DNA of 64,000 nt from Rana temporaria (taxonomy: Eukaryota > Chordata > Amphibia > Anura > Ranidae): assembly GCF_905171775.1 (NCBI RefSeq), contig NC_053501.1:11872844-11936843 (forward strand), in the 5' to 3' direction. Positions 41,021 to 52,878 of this stretch are shown one piece after another. The notes below the pieces were generated by a model that was given only the letters and a program-made list of their open reading frames with translations, had not been told where the DNA came from and searched no databases. A program made the translations under genes and the position numbers. Each line of letters begins with the position of its first letter. Within the stretch, counting starts at the first letter, position 1.

Positions 41021-42111
41021 GACATGTGCACTGCCCAATTTGTTGGTTTTTGTTTCATTTGTTTTTGTTTTGTTTTTTTCATTTTTTAGGGTCATTTGTT
41101 ATGATCGCAATTCATAAATTTGTAAATTTGAAAATTTGTAAATTAAAAAAATTGGAAATTCGTAAATTAGAAAAAATTTTAAATTAGAAAATAAGAAAGA
41201 CAATCCCCAAATTTGAAAGAATAAACTAACTAATATAATAACTAACTACTAAATTATAGGTATTGGAATTTCATTTCAAATTTGGCTTAGTGAACTTATG
41301 GTTAGTAAACGTAAGGAATACAATTTTATCCAAAGTTACGAATTATCCATAATAACAATTGCCGCATCTAAACAAATGGAACAGAACAAATTAATAATAA
41401 ATAAAAATAATAATAAAAAGTTGTTACTATTATTATTTCTATTTATTGTTATTATTAATTTGTAACATTTCATTTGTTTAGACACGCCATTCGTTATTTT
41501 GGATAATTCGTAACTTCGGATCAATTTGTGATTTTTACGTTCACTGTCAGCCAAATAAGAAAGAAAATCAGAAAATTTGAAAGAATAACTACCTAACTAA
41601 TAATAACCAACTATTAAATTATAGGCATTGGAATTTCCTTTTAAATTTGGCTGTTAGTGAACGTAACAAATACAAATTGATCCGAAGTTACAAATAATCC
41701 AAAATAACGAATGCCGTATCTAAACGAATGGAACGTAAAGAATTATTAATAATAAACACCAATAATAAAAACGTTTTATTATTATTTATTATTAATTTGT
41801 TCCGCTCCATTTGTTTAGATGCGGGATTCGTTATTTTGGGTAATTCGTAACTTTGGATACATTCGTATTCATTACATTCACTAACAGCCAAATTTAAAGG
41901 AAATTTCAACACCTATAATTTAATTATTAGTTTTTATTAGTTAGTTAGTTAGTTCTTCTTTAAAATGTTCAGATTTTTAAATTTATGAAAATTTTCTAAT
42001 TTACGATTTTATGAATTGCAATCATAACGAATAACCCGAAAAACAACAAGTAAAAAAAAGCACATGAAATGAAAATTAAAAAAGAAGACATTTTTCGGCA
42101 GTGCACATGTC
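41021..42111. mobile_element. TA-flanked AT-rich element with GACATGTGCACTG ends
   Basis: TA at 41,019-41,020 and 42,112-42,113 bounds GACATGTGCACTG and CAGTGCACATGTC, a perfect 13-base inverted pair. The inside is AT-rich and has several direct copies of the 400-bp block with ACGAATTATCC and GCCGCATCTAAAC. TA duplication suggests Tc1/mariner-type mobilisation. A related left end may be at 46,898. Confidence 0.75.
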
Positions 42112-42164
42112 TAATGCACACGGTCGTTTTTTGTCTTGTAAAAAAACATAATTTTTTCTCATGA

Positions 42165-42376
42165 AAAAAAGGGGGCGAGCACGACACTCCACACCAGAGA
42201 AAAAGCCTTGCATTACTGTGTGGAGTTACAGACAGAAGAACAGGAAGTGAGGATTTCTCAGAAGAAATAAGGACATTTAAAAGCAAAATGGAAGGACGAG
42301 GTAAGTGAAGGAGGACTGCACTAAGGTAAAGGAAGCTATTTAGGGGGAAAAAATGTAACCTTTACAACCCCTTTAA
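42165..42376. mobile_element. fam-Q fragment
   Basis: GGGGGCGAGCACGACAC, GAGGTAAGTGAAGGAGG and AACCTTTACAACCCCTTTAA match fam-Q at 26,283. The left end is missing. Confidence 0.65.
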
Positions 42377-42391
42377 GATACAGAATACTCT

Positions 42392-43120
42392 TAGCTAGAT
42401 TCACGTAGGGCGGCGTATGTTTGAGCCGGCGTAGCGTATCATATCGTATTTACGCTACGCCGCTGTAAGTTAGAGAGGCAAGTGCTGTATTCACAAAGCA
42501 CTTGCGTCCTAAGTTACGGCGGCGTAGCGTAAATGTGCCGGCCTAAGCGCGCCTAATTCCAATTGTGAAGAGGTGGGCGTGTTTTATGCAAATGAATCGT
42601 GACCCGACGTGATTGACGTTTTTTACGACCGACGCATGCGCCGTCCGTGGACATATCCCAGTGCGCATTCTCCAAATTACGCCGCAAAGACTTATTGGTT
42701 TCGACGTGAGCGTAAATTACGCCCAGCCCCATTCACGGACGACTTACGCAAACGACGTAAAAATTTAAAAATTCGATGCGGGACCGACGTCCATACTTAA
42801 CATTGGCTAGGTCAGCTTTTTGTTGGACTAACTTTACGCCTGAAAACGCCTTACGTAAACAGCGTATCTTTACTGCGACGGGCAAGCGTACGTTTGTGAA
42901 TAGGCGTATCTCGCTGATTTACGCATTCTAGGCGTAAATCAGTGTTCACGCCCCTAGCGGCCGGCCTAAACAGAAAGCTAAGATACAACGGCGCAGGCAG
43001 TCGTATCTTAGCTAGATTTCAGTGTATCCCAATTTGAGAATACACTTAAATATACGACGGCGCAGATTCAGAGTTACGAGTCTACTGATACGCCGGCTTA
43101 ACTCTATCTAAATCTGGCTA
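42392..43120 (-). mobile_element. fam-A MITE copy 8
   Basis: TCT is duplicated at 42,389-42,391 and 43,121-43,123 around TAGCTAGATTCACG and CTAAATCTGGCTA. It is close in sequence to copy 6, sharing the CTTTACGCCTGAAAACGCC block, so the two form a subfamily. The CTCF-like box has lost one base. Confidence 0.88.
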
Positions 43121-43124
43121 TCTC

Positions 43125-44015
43125 ACTATAAATAAACTAAGCGCATACAAGCGCAGTTCTTTTTTTTGAAAATTCGTATATAAAAAAAAAGAAATCATAA
43201 ATGTACACTATTAAGACGAAGCTTTAGGGGACATATTTCTGTGTCAGGCTAATTCTCTGTGATCTGATTTCAGCTGAGACATGGAATAGGAAATTCTCAA
43301 GGCACGATGAAGGAGAAAAGTCTCGCTCTCTGCTCTAATTACAAATAACACCCGTCATTTCTGCTACGTTGTTGCAGATTGGTTCTGTAAAGACAATCTG
43401 GCTTAGGTAAAGGCCAACTTCCCTTAGAAGTGATCAACAAAAGCTGCTGGCAATTTAAATCATCTGATAGTAACCCCCTTTTTTTCCAAAAATTCAGTAA
43501 AGGCAAGATATGGTAAGTGTTGGAATTTGAACTGCTTAGTAGGGATGAGGATTGCATGCACAATCATGGAGGATTATTGGATCCCCAGCAAACAGGTGAA
43601 CCAAATAGAGTGCCCACCAAAAAATGAACCTCCAACTACAGCCAGAAGTCATTCATTTAGCGGCAGTATTACTACCACCACAAGTGTATTTGGTTGCTAG
43701 GATGCAAGCATCTGCCTGCCTCCTAGTAACCGAGGATGCAGTGTGGGCCAGCTGCCCATGCCCTAGAAGATCACCAGTTGCTATAATGCTGGTGGTTGCA
43801 TAATCACTGGTTGTAATGATGCTGGATTTTTTGTTATTTTTTATTCTTTACCATTGGTACATGTCCCCCCTGGCAATGCCGAGCATTCTGGGCCTTTTGT
43901 GTGATAATCCTTTGTCTATTAGCATTGGGAATACTGAGAATTGATTCTCAAAAATTGCCCTCTGTTGACTTTAATGGGGTCCGCTATTTAAAAAATGGCA
44001 AAGCTCAGAAACGCT
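43125..44015. other. Gene-free unique-looking sequence
   Basis: No repeat boxes recognised and no coding frame. Moderately complex sequence. Confidence 0.35.
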
Positions 44016-44246
44016 TCAACCACTTGGAGCCCCAGCCATTGTAAATTGACGGCCACAAGGTGTCTCTACAATGCCAGGAAGATGTCTATTGACATCCTCG
44101 GCTCCTCTGGCCACTGGGGGGCGCGCGCGTTTGCGCAAACCAATCACTATACGCTTATTACCCAAAATAGGTAGAAGAATACATATCGACCTAAACTGAG
44201 AAAAAAAAAATTGGGATATTTATTATAGCAAAAAGTAAAAAATATG

Positions 44247-44962
44247 GGGCTAGATTCAGCAAGAATTTACGTCGGCGTATCTATTGATACGCCGCGTAAA
44301 TTCAAAGCTGCGCCGGCGTATCTTCTTTCTGTATTCAGAAAGCAAGATACGCCGAAATTAGGCTAAGAACCGACTGGCGTAAGTCTCTTACGCCGTCGTA
44401 TCTTAGTTGCATATTTACGCTGGCCGCTAGGTGGCGCTGTCGTCGATTTCAGCGTAGAATATGCAAATGAGCTGGATACGCCAATTCAGAAACGTACGTG
44501 CGCCCGGCGGATTTTTTTATGTCATTTGCGTAACGTTACTCCTGCTATATGAGGCATAGCCAATGTTAAGTATGGACGTCGGGCCAGCGTCTAATTTTTG
44601 CGCCGTTTGCATAAGTCGTTTTGCGAATAGGGCTTTGCGTAAATTACGTTCACGTCGAAAGCATTGACTATTTGCGACGTGATTAGGAGCATGCGCACTG
44701 GGATACGTTCAAGGACGGTGCATGCGCTGTTCGTGAGAAACGTCATTTACGTGGGGTCATGTTTTATTTACATAAAACATGCCCACCTCTTGACAATTTG
44801 AATTTAGTGCGCTTACGCCGGCAGATTTACGCTACGCCGCCGCAACTTACGGAGCAAGTGCTTTGTGAATACTGCACTTGCCTCTCTAAATTGCGGCGGC
44901 ATATCATAAATAACATACGCTACGCCCGCACAAACTTACGTCCCCCTACCTGAATCTAGCCC
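44247..44962 (+). mobile_element. fam-A MITE copy 9, nested in fam-H
   Basis: ATG is duplicated at 44,244-44,246 and 44,963-44,965. Ends GGGCTAGATTCAGC and CTGAATCTAGCCC. The uninterrupted counterpart of the target is at about 12,650-12,670. All fam-A boxes are present. Confidence 0.93.
44424..44438 (+). promoter_or_regulatory. CTCF-like core motif in fam-A copy 9
   Basis: CCGCTAGGTGGCGCT, identical to copies 1 and 7. Confidence 0.45.
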
Positions 44963-45202
44963 ATGGTGTTTTTTTCAAAATTGTGGCTCTTTTTTTGTTT
45001 ATAGCACAAAAAATAAAAACCGCAGAGATGATCAAATACCACCAAAAGAAAGCTCTATTTGTGGGGAAAAAAAGGACGTCAATTTTGTTTGGTAGCCATG
45101 TAGCACGACCGCGCAATTGTCAGTTAAAGCGACGCAGTGCCCAAAGCTGAAATTTCGCCTGGGCAGGAAGGGGCTATATGTTCCCAGTAAGCAAGTGGTT
45201 AA

Positions 45203-46170
45203 AAAAGGTCTACATAAATGCTCATACAAAGTGTACAATGGCCTTAAGTATAAACTTGTAGCTATTTTTTCAGTTGAAGTGCTTGCTGATTTTCCTAGAA
45301 CAATGACATACCCCATGTTATATTTATCTCTTGTGAGTATTTTACTTTGCTTTGTCAAATGAGGTGGATAAACAGAATATGTAAGTAGGACAGACCTCTT
45401 TAACTTAGATGCTTAGACTGCATTGGGTCCCATTTCCCAACTAAAGCAACAGTGTAAAACCAATCCATGCATGCTCTCACTGGTCAGTGCAGTGCGAGGT
45501 CTGATCATCCTTGCATGCTCAAAGCATACCCACATGCAGTAGGAAAACTATGATATGATGAAAGAGAGGGGGCACCGTATGGTGCAGAACATCACTTTGT
45601 TTAACGGATAAAAAATGAAAAGCTGCACTTACAAAATAGAAGGTTGAGCTACGGCTTATCAATAGTCCTGAGATCCTGGAAAATCCCATCAGAGCTCTGT
45701 GTAGGACAGCAAACAATCCCCTCAGCTGGCAGTGAAGAAGATGCAGATGGAACGCTCTGGCCCAGTCTGGGTGGGATTTAGGATGCGGAGGATATAGAAC
45801 TGTCCAGATGTAATACACAACCAAAAAGAGAGCCATCCATCATTTTTGCTTGGGCATCACATCTACAAGCTTCTAGGTTCTCAGTGTCCTGTGTTCCATG
45901 CCATCTGTACCAAAGTGTTCAGTCTACTGCTGGGCTGGCCCTCAGGCGGCCATTGTTCACTGCCCTCCAGAATTCCGATGTGATTTTCTGGGAGTTTAAG
46001 CTTAGTGATATGCTATATATTAAAGTGATTAGATACCTAGAATTAGCGCCCTATGAATGAGGATTATGCAAATGAAGCTGCCCCTTAAAGATGAACAAGT
46101 CACAAAAAAGTTGGAAAAAATATAGAAAAGATGGCGCTAAGCATACTGTATACAAGTGAATATACAGTAT
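45203..46170. other. Gene-free sequence, no recognised repeat
   Basis: Moderately complex. A short palindrome, ATACTGTATACAAGTG / TATACAGTATAT, lies near 46,142-46,175. No exon or known domain in any frame. Confidence 0.35.
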
Positions 46171-46177
46171 ATATCAT

Positions 46178-46895
46178 GAACGCAACGGGAAACCCACGTT
46201 GCGTCAGAGGGGGGCAGGGTCACCCGTACATGTCTCTGGTTAACCCCAGCCTTTCCCCATTGCGTCAGAGGAGGGCAGGGTCGCCCCGCCCTCAGCTATA
46301 TAAGAGCTGTCAGGCTGGAGCGCATCATTTGTCAGGTGCCTCCCGTGGAGGCAGGATCATGTCAGCGTCATATCCTCGCTGGGGATCGAGAGAATGGATT
46401 TACATCGCTGGAGATCGAGACTGGATTACATCGCTGGAATTGTTTTTTTATTTTTATTTTTAATAAAGGACTTGTCCCAAGCCGTGTACTGTGGTTTTTA
46501 ACATTTTTGACACTTTATTTGTGAAATGGTAGGGGTACAATGTACCCCTTACCAATTCATATAGGGGTACACCAGGCAAGGGTTGTGGGGATGAGGCCCT
46601 TGTCCCCATCAACATGGGGACATCCTCTCCATGTTGAGGGCATGTGGCCTGGTACGGTTAAGGAGGGGGGGAGCTCTCTCACCCCCCCTCTTTTCCTGCG
46701 TGCTCGGATTAGGGTCTGGTATGGATTTTTGGGGGGAACTCAACGCCATTTTTTTTTTAAATTTTGGCACGGGGTTCCCCTTAAAATCCATACCAGACCT
46801 GAGAGGTCTGGTATGGATTTTGAGAAGAACCCCTAAGCCATTTTTTTTATTTGGCACAGGGTACCCCTTAATATCCATACCAAATAAAGAAGACA
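46178..46895 (+). mobile_element. fam-T relative with TATA-to-AATAAA cassette
   Basis: The outer half shares landmarks with the large palindrome at 54-56 kb: GGGGTACAATGTACCCC, CAAGGGTTGT.GGG, CATGTTGAGGGCATG.GGCC and GTCTGGTATGGATTTT. The inner half is different: CTATATAAGAGCTGTCAGG, then GATCGAGA repeats, then AATAAAGG. Only one arm plus a small terminal hairpin (GGTCTGGTATGGAT twice, inverted) is present. Confidence 0.65.
46297..46467 (+). promoter_or_regulatory. Putative TATA box to polyadenylation signal cassette
   Basis: TATATAAG at 46,297 and AATAAA at 46,462 are about 165 bases apart, followed by a GTGTACTGTGGTTTTT GT-rich tract of the kind found downstream of cleavage sites. It resembles an LTR-style minimal transcription unit. 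Transcription is inferred only. Confidence 0.35.
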
Positions 46896-46897
46896 GA

Positions 46898-47400
46898 CAA
46901 GTAGACAGGTGCACACTGAAATATTTTGTTTCGGAATTTCATTTTCGTCCGAAAACTAAATTAATTTAGTTACTCCCGAAATTTGTTTTTATTTCTTTTG
47001 TTTTCCGTTAGAAATTGCATTTGTCCGAAAATCTGAATGAATTAAAGTCAAATCTGTCATTGAAGGCTTATGGTGTCTGTCGAATGTTCAAAGAAGATTC
47101 GACGGAGCAGCGAAACTGTACAACGCCGCGATCGTACATTTCCGGACGAATGTACCACCTACAAGCTATAGAAGAATTCTAATGTTGTATGACTAGTAAT
47201 AATTATATTTATAAATTATTATTATTACTAGTCAACCAACATTAGAATTTTTCTATAGCCTATGGGCCAAGCATTTGCCCGGAAATGTACGATTGCGGCG
47301 TCGTACAGTTTAGCTGCTCCGTTGAATCTTCTTAGAACTTTCGACAGACACCATAAGCCTTCAATGACAGATTCGATGTTTGTATGTTTTTTGATGCTTC
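46898..47400. mobile_element. Foldback element with 47.04-47.38 kb palindrome
   Basis: AGTCAAATCTGTCATTGAAGG, TTATGGTGTCTGTCGAA and CGTACATTTCCGG pair with their complements up to about 47,375 around an AT-rich centre, TAATAATTATATTTATAAATTA. The left flank, TAGACAGGTGCACACTG, resembles the GACATGTGCACTG ends at 41,021. Confidence 0.65.
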
Positions 47401-47534
47401 GTCGAATCTTCGTTGTTCATGTTGAATTGTTCTAGCTGTTTTACTGCTCCTCCTCTTTGATTACAATCAGCCAATAACATTCATTATCATCATTATTTTT
47501 ATTTTACTTCCCCCACCCAATTCCAGCAGCGATC

Positions 47535-47640
47535 TTTTCTCTATAATGTCGAATCTTTTCTCTCTATAATGTCGAATCTTTTCTCTCTATAATGTCAAAT
47601 CTTTTCTCTCTATGTCGAATCTTTCCTCTCTGTGTAGAAT
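47535..47640 (+). repeat. Short minisatellite, about 23-bp units
   Basis: TGTCGAATCTTTTCTCTC with TATAA is repeated about four to five times, the last units decaying. Confidence 0.85.
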
Positions 47641-47755
47641 AATATTGGACTAATAGAGTTAAGGTTAGGCACATTGGACCACAGGTTCAATAGACACAGA
47701 TTGTTATTGTTATTGTCAATGAAAAAACTTGGCATGATGGCTGGTTTTAGTGTTA

Positions 47756-48025
47756 GGCCCCGTACACACGACCGAGTTTCTCGGCAGAATTCAGCCAGAA
47801 ACTCGACGGGAGCCGTATTCTGCCGAGGAAACCGGTTGTGTGTACACTTTTGGCCGAGGAAACCGACGAGGATCTCGTCGAGCCAAATAGAGAACATGTT
47901 CTCTATTTCCTCATTAGTCAATGGGGAAACTTGGCTCGCCGAGATGCTCGGCGGCTTCACAAGGAACTCGACGAGCAAAACGATGTGTTTTGCTCGTCTA
48001 GTTTCTCGGACGTGTGTACGGGGCC
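47756..48025. mobile_element. fam-B MITE copy 7
   Basis: Ends GGCCCCGTACACACGACC and GTGTGTACGGGGCC. Flanks TTA and TGA fit a mutated duplication. It is very similar to the nested copy at 16,148, including GGCCGAGGAAACCGACGAGG. Confidence 0.85.
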
Positions 48026-48069
48026 TGAGACCTTATCAGCCAATATACCCCTACTCATGAGCTTTCAAT

Positions 48070-48453
48070 GCCTTGAAAAAGTATTCATACCTTTTAAAAT
48101 TCTCCACATTTTGTCATGTTACAATCAAAAACATAAATGTATTTTATTTGAATTTAATGTGATAGACCAACACAAAGTGACACATAATTGTGAAGTAAAA
48201 GGAAAATGATAAATGATTTTCAAAATGTTTTACAAATAAATATGTGAAACGTGTGTGCCCCCCACATTTGTATGGCTTCCCCTTGAGTCAATACTTTGTA
48301 GAACTGCCTTTCTCTGCAATTACAGCTACAAGTCTTTTTGGGGATGTCTCTACCAGCTTTGCACATCTAGAGAGGGACATTTTGCCCATTCTTCTTTGCA
48401 AAATATCTCAAGCTCTGTCAGATTGGATGGAGAGCGTCTGTGATCAGCAACAC
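48070..48453 (+). mobile_element. Tc1-like transposon left-end fragment (second family)
   Basis: GCCTTGAAAAAGTATTCATAC, CCACATTTTGTCATGTTAC, GATAGACCAACACAAAGTG and GAGTCAATACTTTGTAGAAC are the terminal and subterminal sequence of a Tc1-type element common in fish and frogs, with the C-terminal transposase coding in reverse (the AATTACAGCTACAAGTC region). It breaks off at TGATCAGCAACAC, at the fam-G insertion. Confidence 0.8.
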
Positions 48454-48456
48454 TAA

Positions 48457-48874
48457 GGCCGTGTACACACGGTCGATCCATCCGATAAGAATGGTCCGAT
48501 GGACCGTTTTCATCGGTTCACCGCTGAAGCAGACCGATGGTCTGATGTGTGTACACACCATCAGTTCAAAAACCGATCGGGTCAGAACGCGGTGACGTAA
48601 AACACACGACGTGCTGAAAAAAACTAAGTTCAATGCTTCCAAGCATGCGTTGACTTGATTCTGAGCATGCGCGGGTTTTGAACCGATGCTTTTGTGTACT
48701 TACCATCGGTTTTGACCAATGGTCAGCCGTCCATCGGTTCGATTTTAAAGCAAGTTCTCTAATTTTTGTCCGAAGGACAACAGACCGATGGGCCGTACAC
48801 ACGGTCGGTTTGGACCGATGAAACTGGACTTCAGGCCGTTTTCATCGGTTTGGAACGATCGTGTGTACGTGGCC
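48457..48874. mobile_element. fam-G MITE copy 1, complete
   Basis: TAA at 48,454-48,456 and 48,875-48,877. Ends GGCCGTGTACACACGGTC and GATCGTGTGTACGTGGCC. Many CCGATGG / CCATCGG boxes make it a multi-arm foldback. It includes GTGACGTAAAACACACG. Confidence 0.88.
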
Positions 48875-48879
48875 TAAGA

Positions 48880-50026
48880 GTCACCGGCTCCCTGCAGTCT
48901 GAATACCAAGAACTAAGTTATCACAGGAGTGCATGCAGTTAATTCTGCACTCATGTGACCCGTTCTCAGCCAACAGCGAGCTGACATCACAGAACCAGAC
49001 AAGGCTTTGAAAAAATCCCAATAATATGGTCTGGATCCATCCAGATGCCTGGACCGGCAGCTAGCTCAGCCTCTCAGTAATTTGCTGAGGGCCTAAGCCA
49101 GCCACTTCCGTCCCCTTCACAGCCGTGGGAAGAGAGCTGGTAAGTAAGCGTCACCGACTATCTGCAGCCTGAATACAGAGAACTGAGTGGTCAACGGTAT
49201 TTCTTTGCTCAGTTCTCGGTCTGGAGGCAGCGGGGGACATCCACCCACCTAGATGGTTATTTTTGTTTTGTTTTCGTAAATCCTATACTTCTCTTTTAAT
49301 CTACCAGAAGCAAATCTTCATATTTCTGTTTATCCTGATATTATATGTCCTGGCCTTTATAAAACACCATTACCTTTGCACATGTTATCAAATAAATTGT
49401 GTACTATTACATTGTCTCATTACTGATATATGTTCCCTTGATGGCCATCTATCATGATCCTTTCAGTCAGGATCAGCACATCCTGGACCAAATAACAGGA
49501 ACTGTGATTTGTATCTGCTGTAATTGTAATGTTCTTTTTTGACCATTGACATATGGAAAATAAAGATTAACAATATTTTTATTTTACTTTGTGGTATATA
49601 CTCTTAAACCCTACAAACCCTACAAGGTACATACAAAGTCCCACTCTACCTCACCTGTGTTGTATACTTTTGTTCCCTTTTAACTGTCATAACTGTACGA
49701 TATTTTTTTTTTTTTTTTTTTTGGTTGAACTAGATGGACTTGTGTCTTTTTCAACCTGCATGACTAACTATGTAACTACAGTATGTAAAATCTCAATCCA
49801 ATCTCTGTAAATGACATGCTACTTTCAGTATAATATACATATACACACATTTTAATGTGCGCTGCTTGTCGATTTTTAGATCTGCATTTCAAAAATAATC
49901 GCTTTAACCTTTAACATAATTACACATAGATATCTCCGTAAGAATGAAATGTTATCCTTCTCAGAATGCAATCATCTTTAATGCACATTTTTGACAATTA
50001 TCTATCATTTATTTATATTCTACATT
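48880..50026. other. Gene-free stretch with a repeated GTCACCG block and short dispersed motifs
   Basis: GAGTCACCGGCTCCCTGCAG at about 48,877 is echoed, diverged, at about 49,147, suggesting an old repeat. GGTTGAACTAGATGGACTTG to CTATGTAACTAC at 49,722-49,778 is a dispersed frog motif as I remember it. A T run lies at 49,701-49,722. No gene. Confidence 0.4.
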
Positions 50027-50027
50027 C

Positions 50028-52700
50028 TAGAACTTTTAATGCCATTGCGTGTTATTATTGTGAAATGTACCGCTAAACACTGAGAATTGTGATTCCGGTT
50101 GAGAATGGCAAACAAGCACTCAATGCACCAGCCTACTTTGGTAGAAATCTCACCTAATAAAATAGAACATTTTTATTAAATAAAATAGAAATAAAAAAGA
50201 AAGACAATAAACTTGTAACCTCATGACTCTAATTCAGCAGTTGATCCAGAGGAAGACAAAAAGGTTCTTTTGATTTATTCAAGCAACATTTCTTACCTGA
50301 GCTCCAAAGGCCTTTAGATAACTCAATCTATTACAATATTTTGTTTTTATATAAAAAAAAAAGATATTAAATTTGTTTTTTACGCTTTTTAATGTCATTG
50401 TGTGTTATGTTATTGGAGAAATGTACTGCTAAACATTGAGAATTGCACTCAACGCCCCTGCATATTTGAGTAGGAATCTCACATAATTAAAATAATAGGG
50501 TTAAAAAAGGTAAATGTTTTCACGGAAAAGAAAAAGAGAAAAAGAAAATGTTAATTGATTTAAAAAAAGACAATAAACTTGTATCCTCATAACTCTAATT
50601 CAGCAGTTGATCCAGATAAAGACAAAAAAGTTTTTTAGATTTATTAAAACAATACTTCTTACCTGAAATCCAAAGGCCACTAGATAATCAACTTTTTACA
50701 ATATTATGTTTTTATTTAAAAATGTTATTAAAATATGTTTCTTATGCTTATGCTTGTGTGTTATTATGTTATATTATGTTAATAAATTGTGATTCCAGTT
50801 GAGAATGGCAAACATGAACTCAATGTCCCAGCCTACTTAGGAAACTCATATAATAAAATAGTCGGGGTAAAAACAGACAAATGTTTTTACTGAAAAGAAA
50901 AAAAAAATGTTCATTGATTAAAAAAAAAAAAGAATAAGCTTGTATCCTCAAAATTCTAATTCGACAGTTGATCCAGAGGAACACAAAAAGGGTTTTATCG
51001 ATTTATTCAAACATAACTTCTTACCTGAACTCCAAAGGCCATTAGATAACTCAATTGTTTACAATATTATGTTTTTATTTAAAAATGTTAATAAAATATG
51101 TTTTTTTTTATGCTTTTTAATGTCATTGTGTGTTATTATGTTATTGTGAAATGTACCACTAAACATTGATAATTGTGATTCCAGTAGAGAAGGCAAACAA
51201 GCACTCAATGCACCAGCCTACTATGGTAGAAATCTCACCTAATAAAATAGTTGGGTTAAAAGAGACAAATGTTTTCACAAAAAAAGAAAAAAAAGAAAGA
51301 AAATGTTTATTGATTAAAAAAAAAAGAAAGGCAAGGAACTTTTATCCTCATAACTCTAATTCAACAGTTGATCCAGAGAAAGACAAAAAGGTTCTTTAGA
51401 TTTATTCAAACAATACTTCTTACCTGAACTCCAAAGGCACAAATGTTTTTTGTATTTTTGTAGCATGTAGTTTGTATATGTTAAAGTTACATGTATGAAG
51501 AACTTGTGAAGTTTATAATGGTTGTTGATTTAAAAAAAAAGTTTTGTGAAAACAATAAAAAAAAAGTAATTTAAAACTGAACTCCAAAGGCCATTAGATA
51601 ACTCAATGTTTTACAATAATATGTTTTCATTTAAAAAAATATATATTAAAATATGTTTCTTATGTTTTTTAATAATATTGTGTGTTATGTTATTGGGAAA
51701 TGTACCGCTAAACATTGAGAATTGCACTCAATGCCCCGATACTTTAGTAGGAATCTCACACAATAAAATATTTGGGTTAAAAAAGACAAATGTTTTCACT
51801 GGAAAAAAAAAAAAATGTTCATTGATTTAAAAAAAAAAAAAAAAAAAATTAAAAAAAAGATAAAAAGAAAGTAAGCTTGTATCCTCAAAACTAATTTGGC
51901 GATTGATCCAAAAAAAGACAAAAAATACTTCTTACCTGAACGCCAAAGGCTATTAGATAACTCAATCATTTACAATATTATGTTTTTATTTAAAAAAGTT
52001 ATTAAAATATGTTTCTTGTGCTTTTTAATGTTATTGTTTGTTATTATGTTTTTGGAAAATGTACCGCTATCTTGCATAATAAAATAGTCGGGTTAAAAAA
52101 GACAAATGTTTTTACTGAAAAAAAAAAGAAAATGTTCATTGACTTAAATAAAAGAAAGACATTAAACTTGTATCCTTTGGCGATTGATCTAGAGAAAGAC
52201 AAAAAGGGCAGTTAGATTTATTCAAACAATATTTCTTAAGTGAACTCCAAAGGCCATTAGATAACTCAACTTTTTACAATATTATGTTTTTATTAAAAAA
52301 AATGTTATTAAAATATGTTTCTAATGTTTTTTTAATAATATTGTGTGTTATTATGCTATTGGGAAATGTACCGGTAAACATTGAGAATTGCACTAAATGT
52401 CCCAGCATACTTTAGTAGGAATCTCACATAATAAAATAGTTGGGTTAAAAAAGACAAATGTTTTCGCCAAAAAAAACAAAACATAAAAAAGCAAGTGCTC
52501 ATTGATAAAAAAAAAAAGACAATAAACTTGTATCCTCATAACTCTAATTCAGCGGTTGATCCAGAGGAAGACAAAAAGGTTCTTTAAATGTATTCAAACA
52601 TTACTTCTCACTTGAACTCCAAAGGCCATTAGATAACTCAACTTTTTACAATATTATGTTTTTATTTAAAAAATGTTTTTAAAATATGTTTCTTATATGG
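50028..52700 (+). repeat. AT-rich tandem satellite, about 365-bp unit, 7-8 copies
   Basis: TTTACAATATTATGTTTTTAT recurs at about 50,330, 50,697, 51,060, 51,610, 51,972, 52,275 and 52,645, mostly 361-370 bases apart. Each unit also holds CTCCAAAGGC.ATTAGATAA, AGACAAATGTTTTCAC, TGTACCGCTAAACATTGAGA and CAGTTGATCCAGAG. Two intervals differ (551 and 303), showing indels. The short frames across it are shared by all units and look non-coding. Confidence 0.88.
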
Positions 52701-52878
52701 TGACATAGAGAAACTAACTATGATCCTGAATTAAATGTTAAACTTTATTAGGGAACTCTTTGGATTAAAAGTAAAATACATAATTATCAAGCCAAGTTTG
52801 GTTAAAAAAATATATATTTTTTCAATTTTTTTTGCTTTTCCTTCTGTCACTTATTGTAAAAAAAAAAAAAAAAATTAA

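Larger units (their letters stand above)
44020..45198 (+). mobile_element. fam-H copy split by fam-A
   Basis: Flanks TCAA (44,016-44,019) and TTAA (45,199-45,202), ends CCACTTGGAGCCCC and CAGTAAGCAAGTGG. The right portion matches the copy at 12,011 closely: AAAGCTGAAATTTCGCCTGG and GCAGGAAGGG. fam-A copy 9 is inserted at AAAAATATG. Confidence 0.85.
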
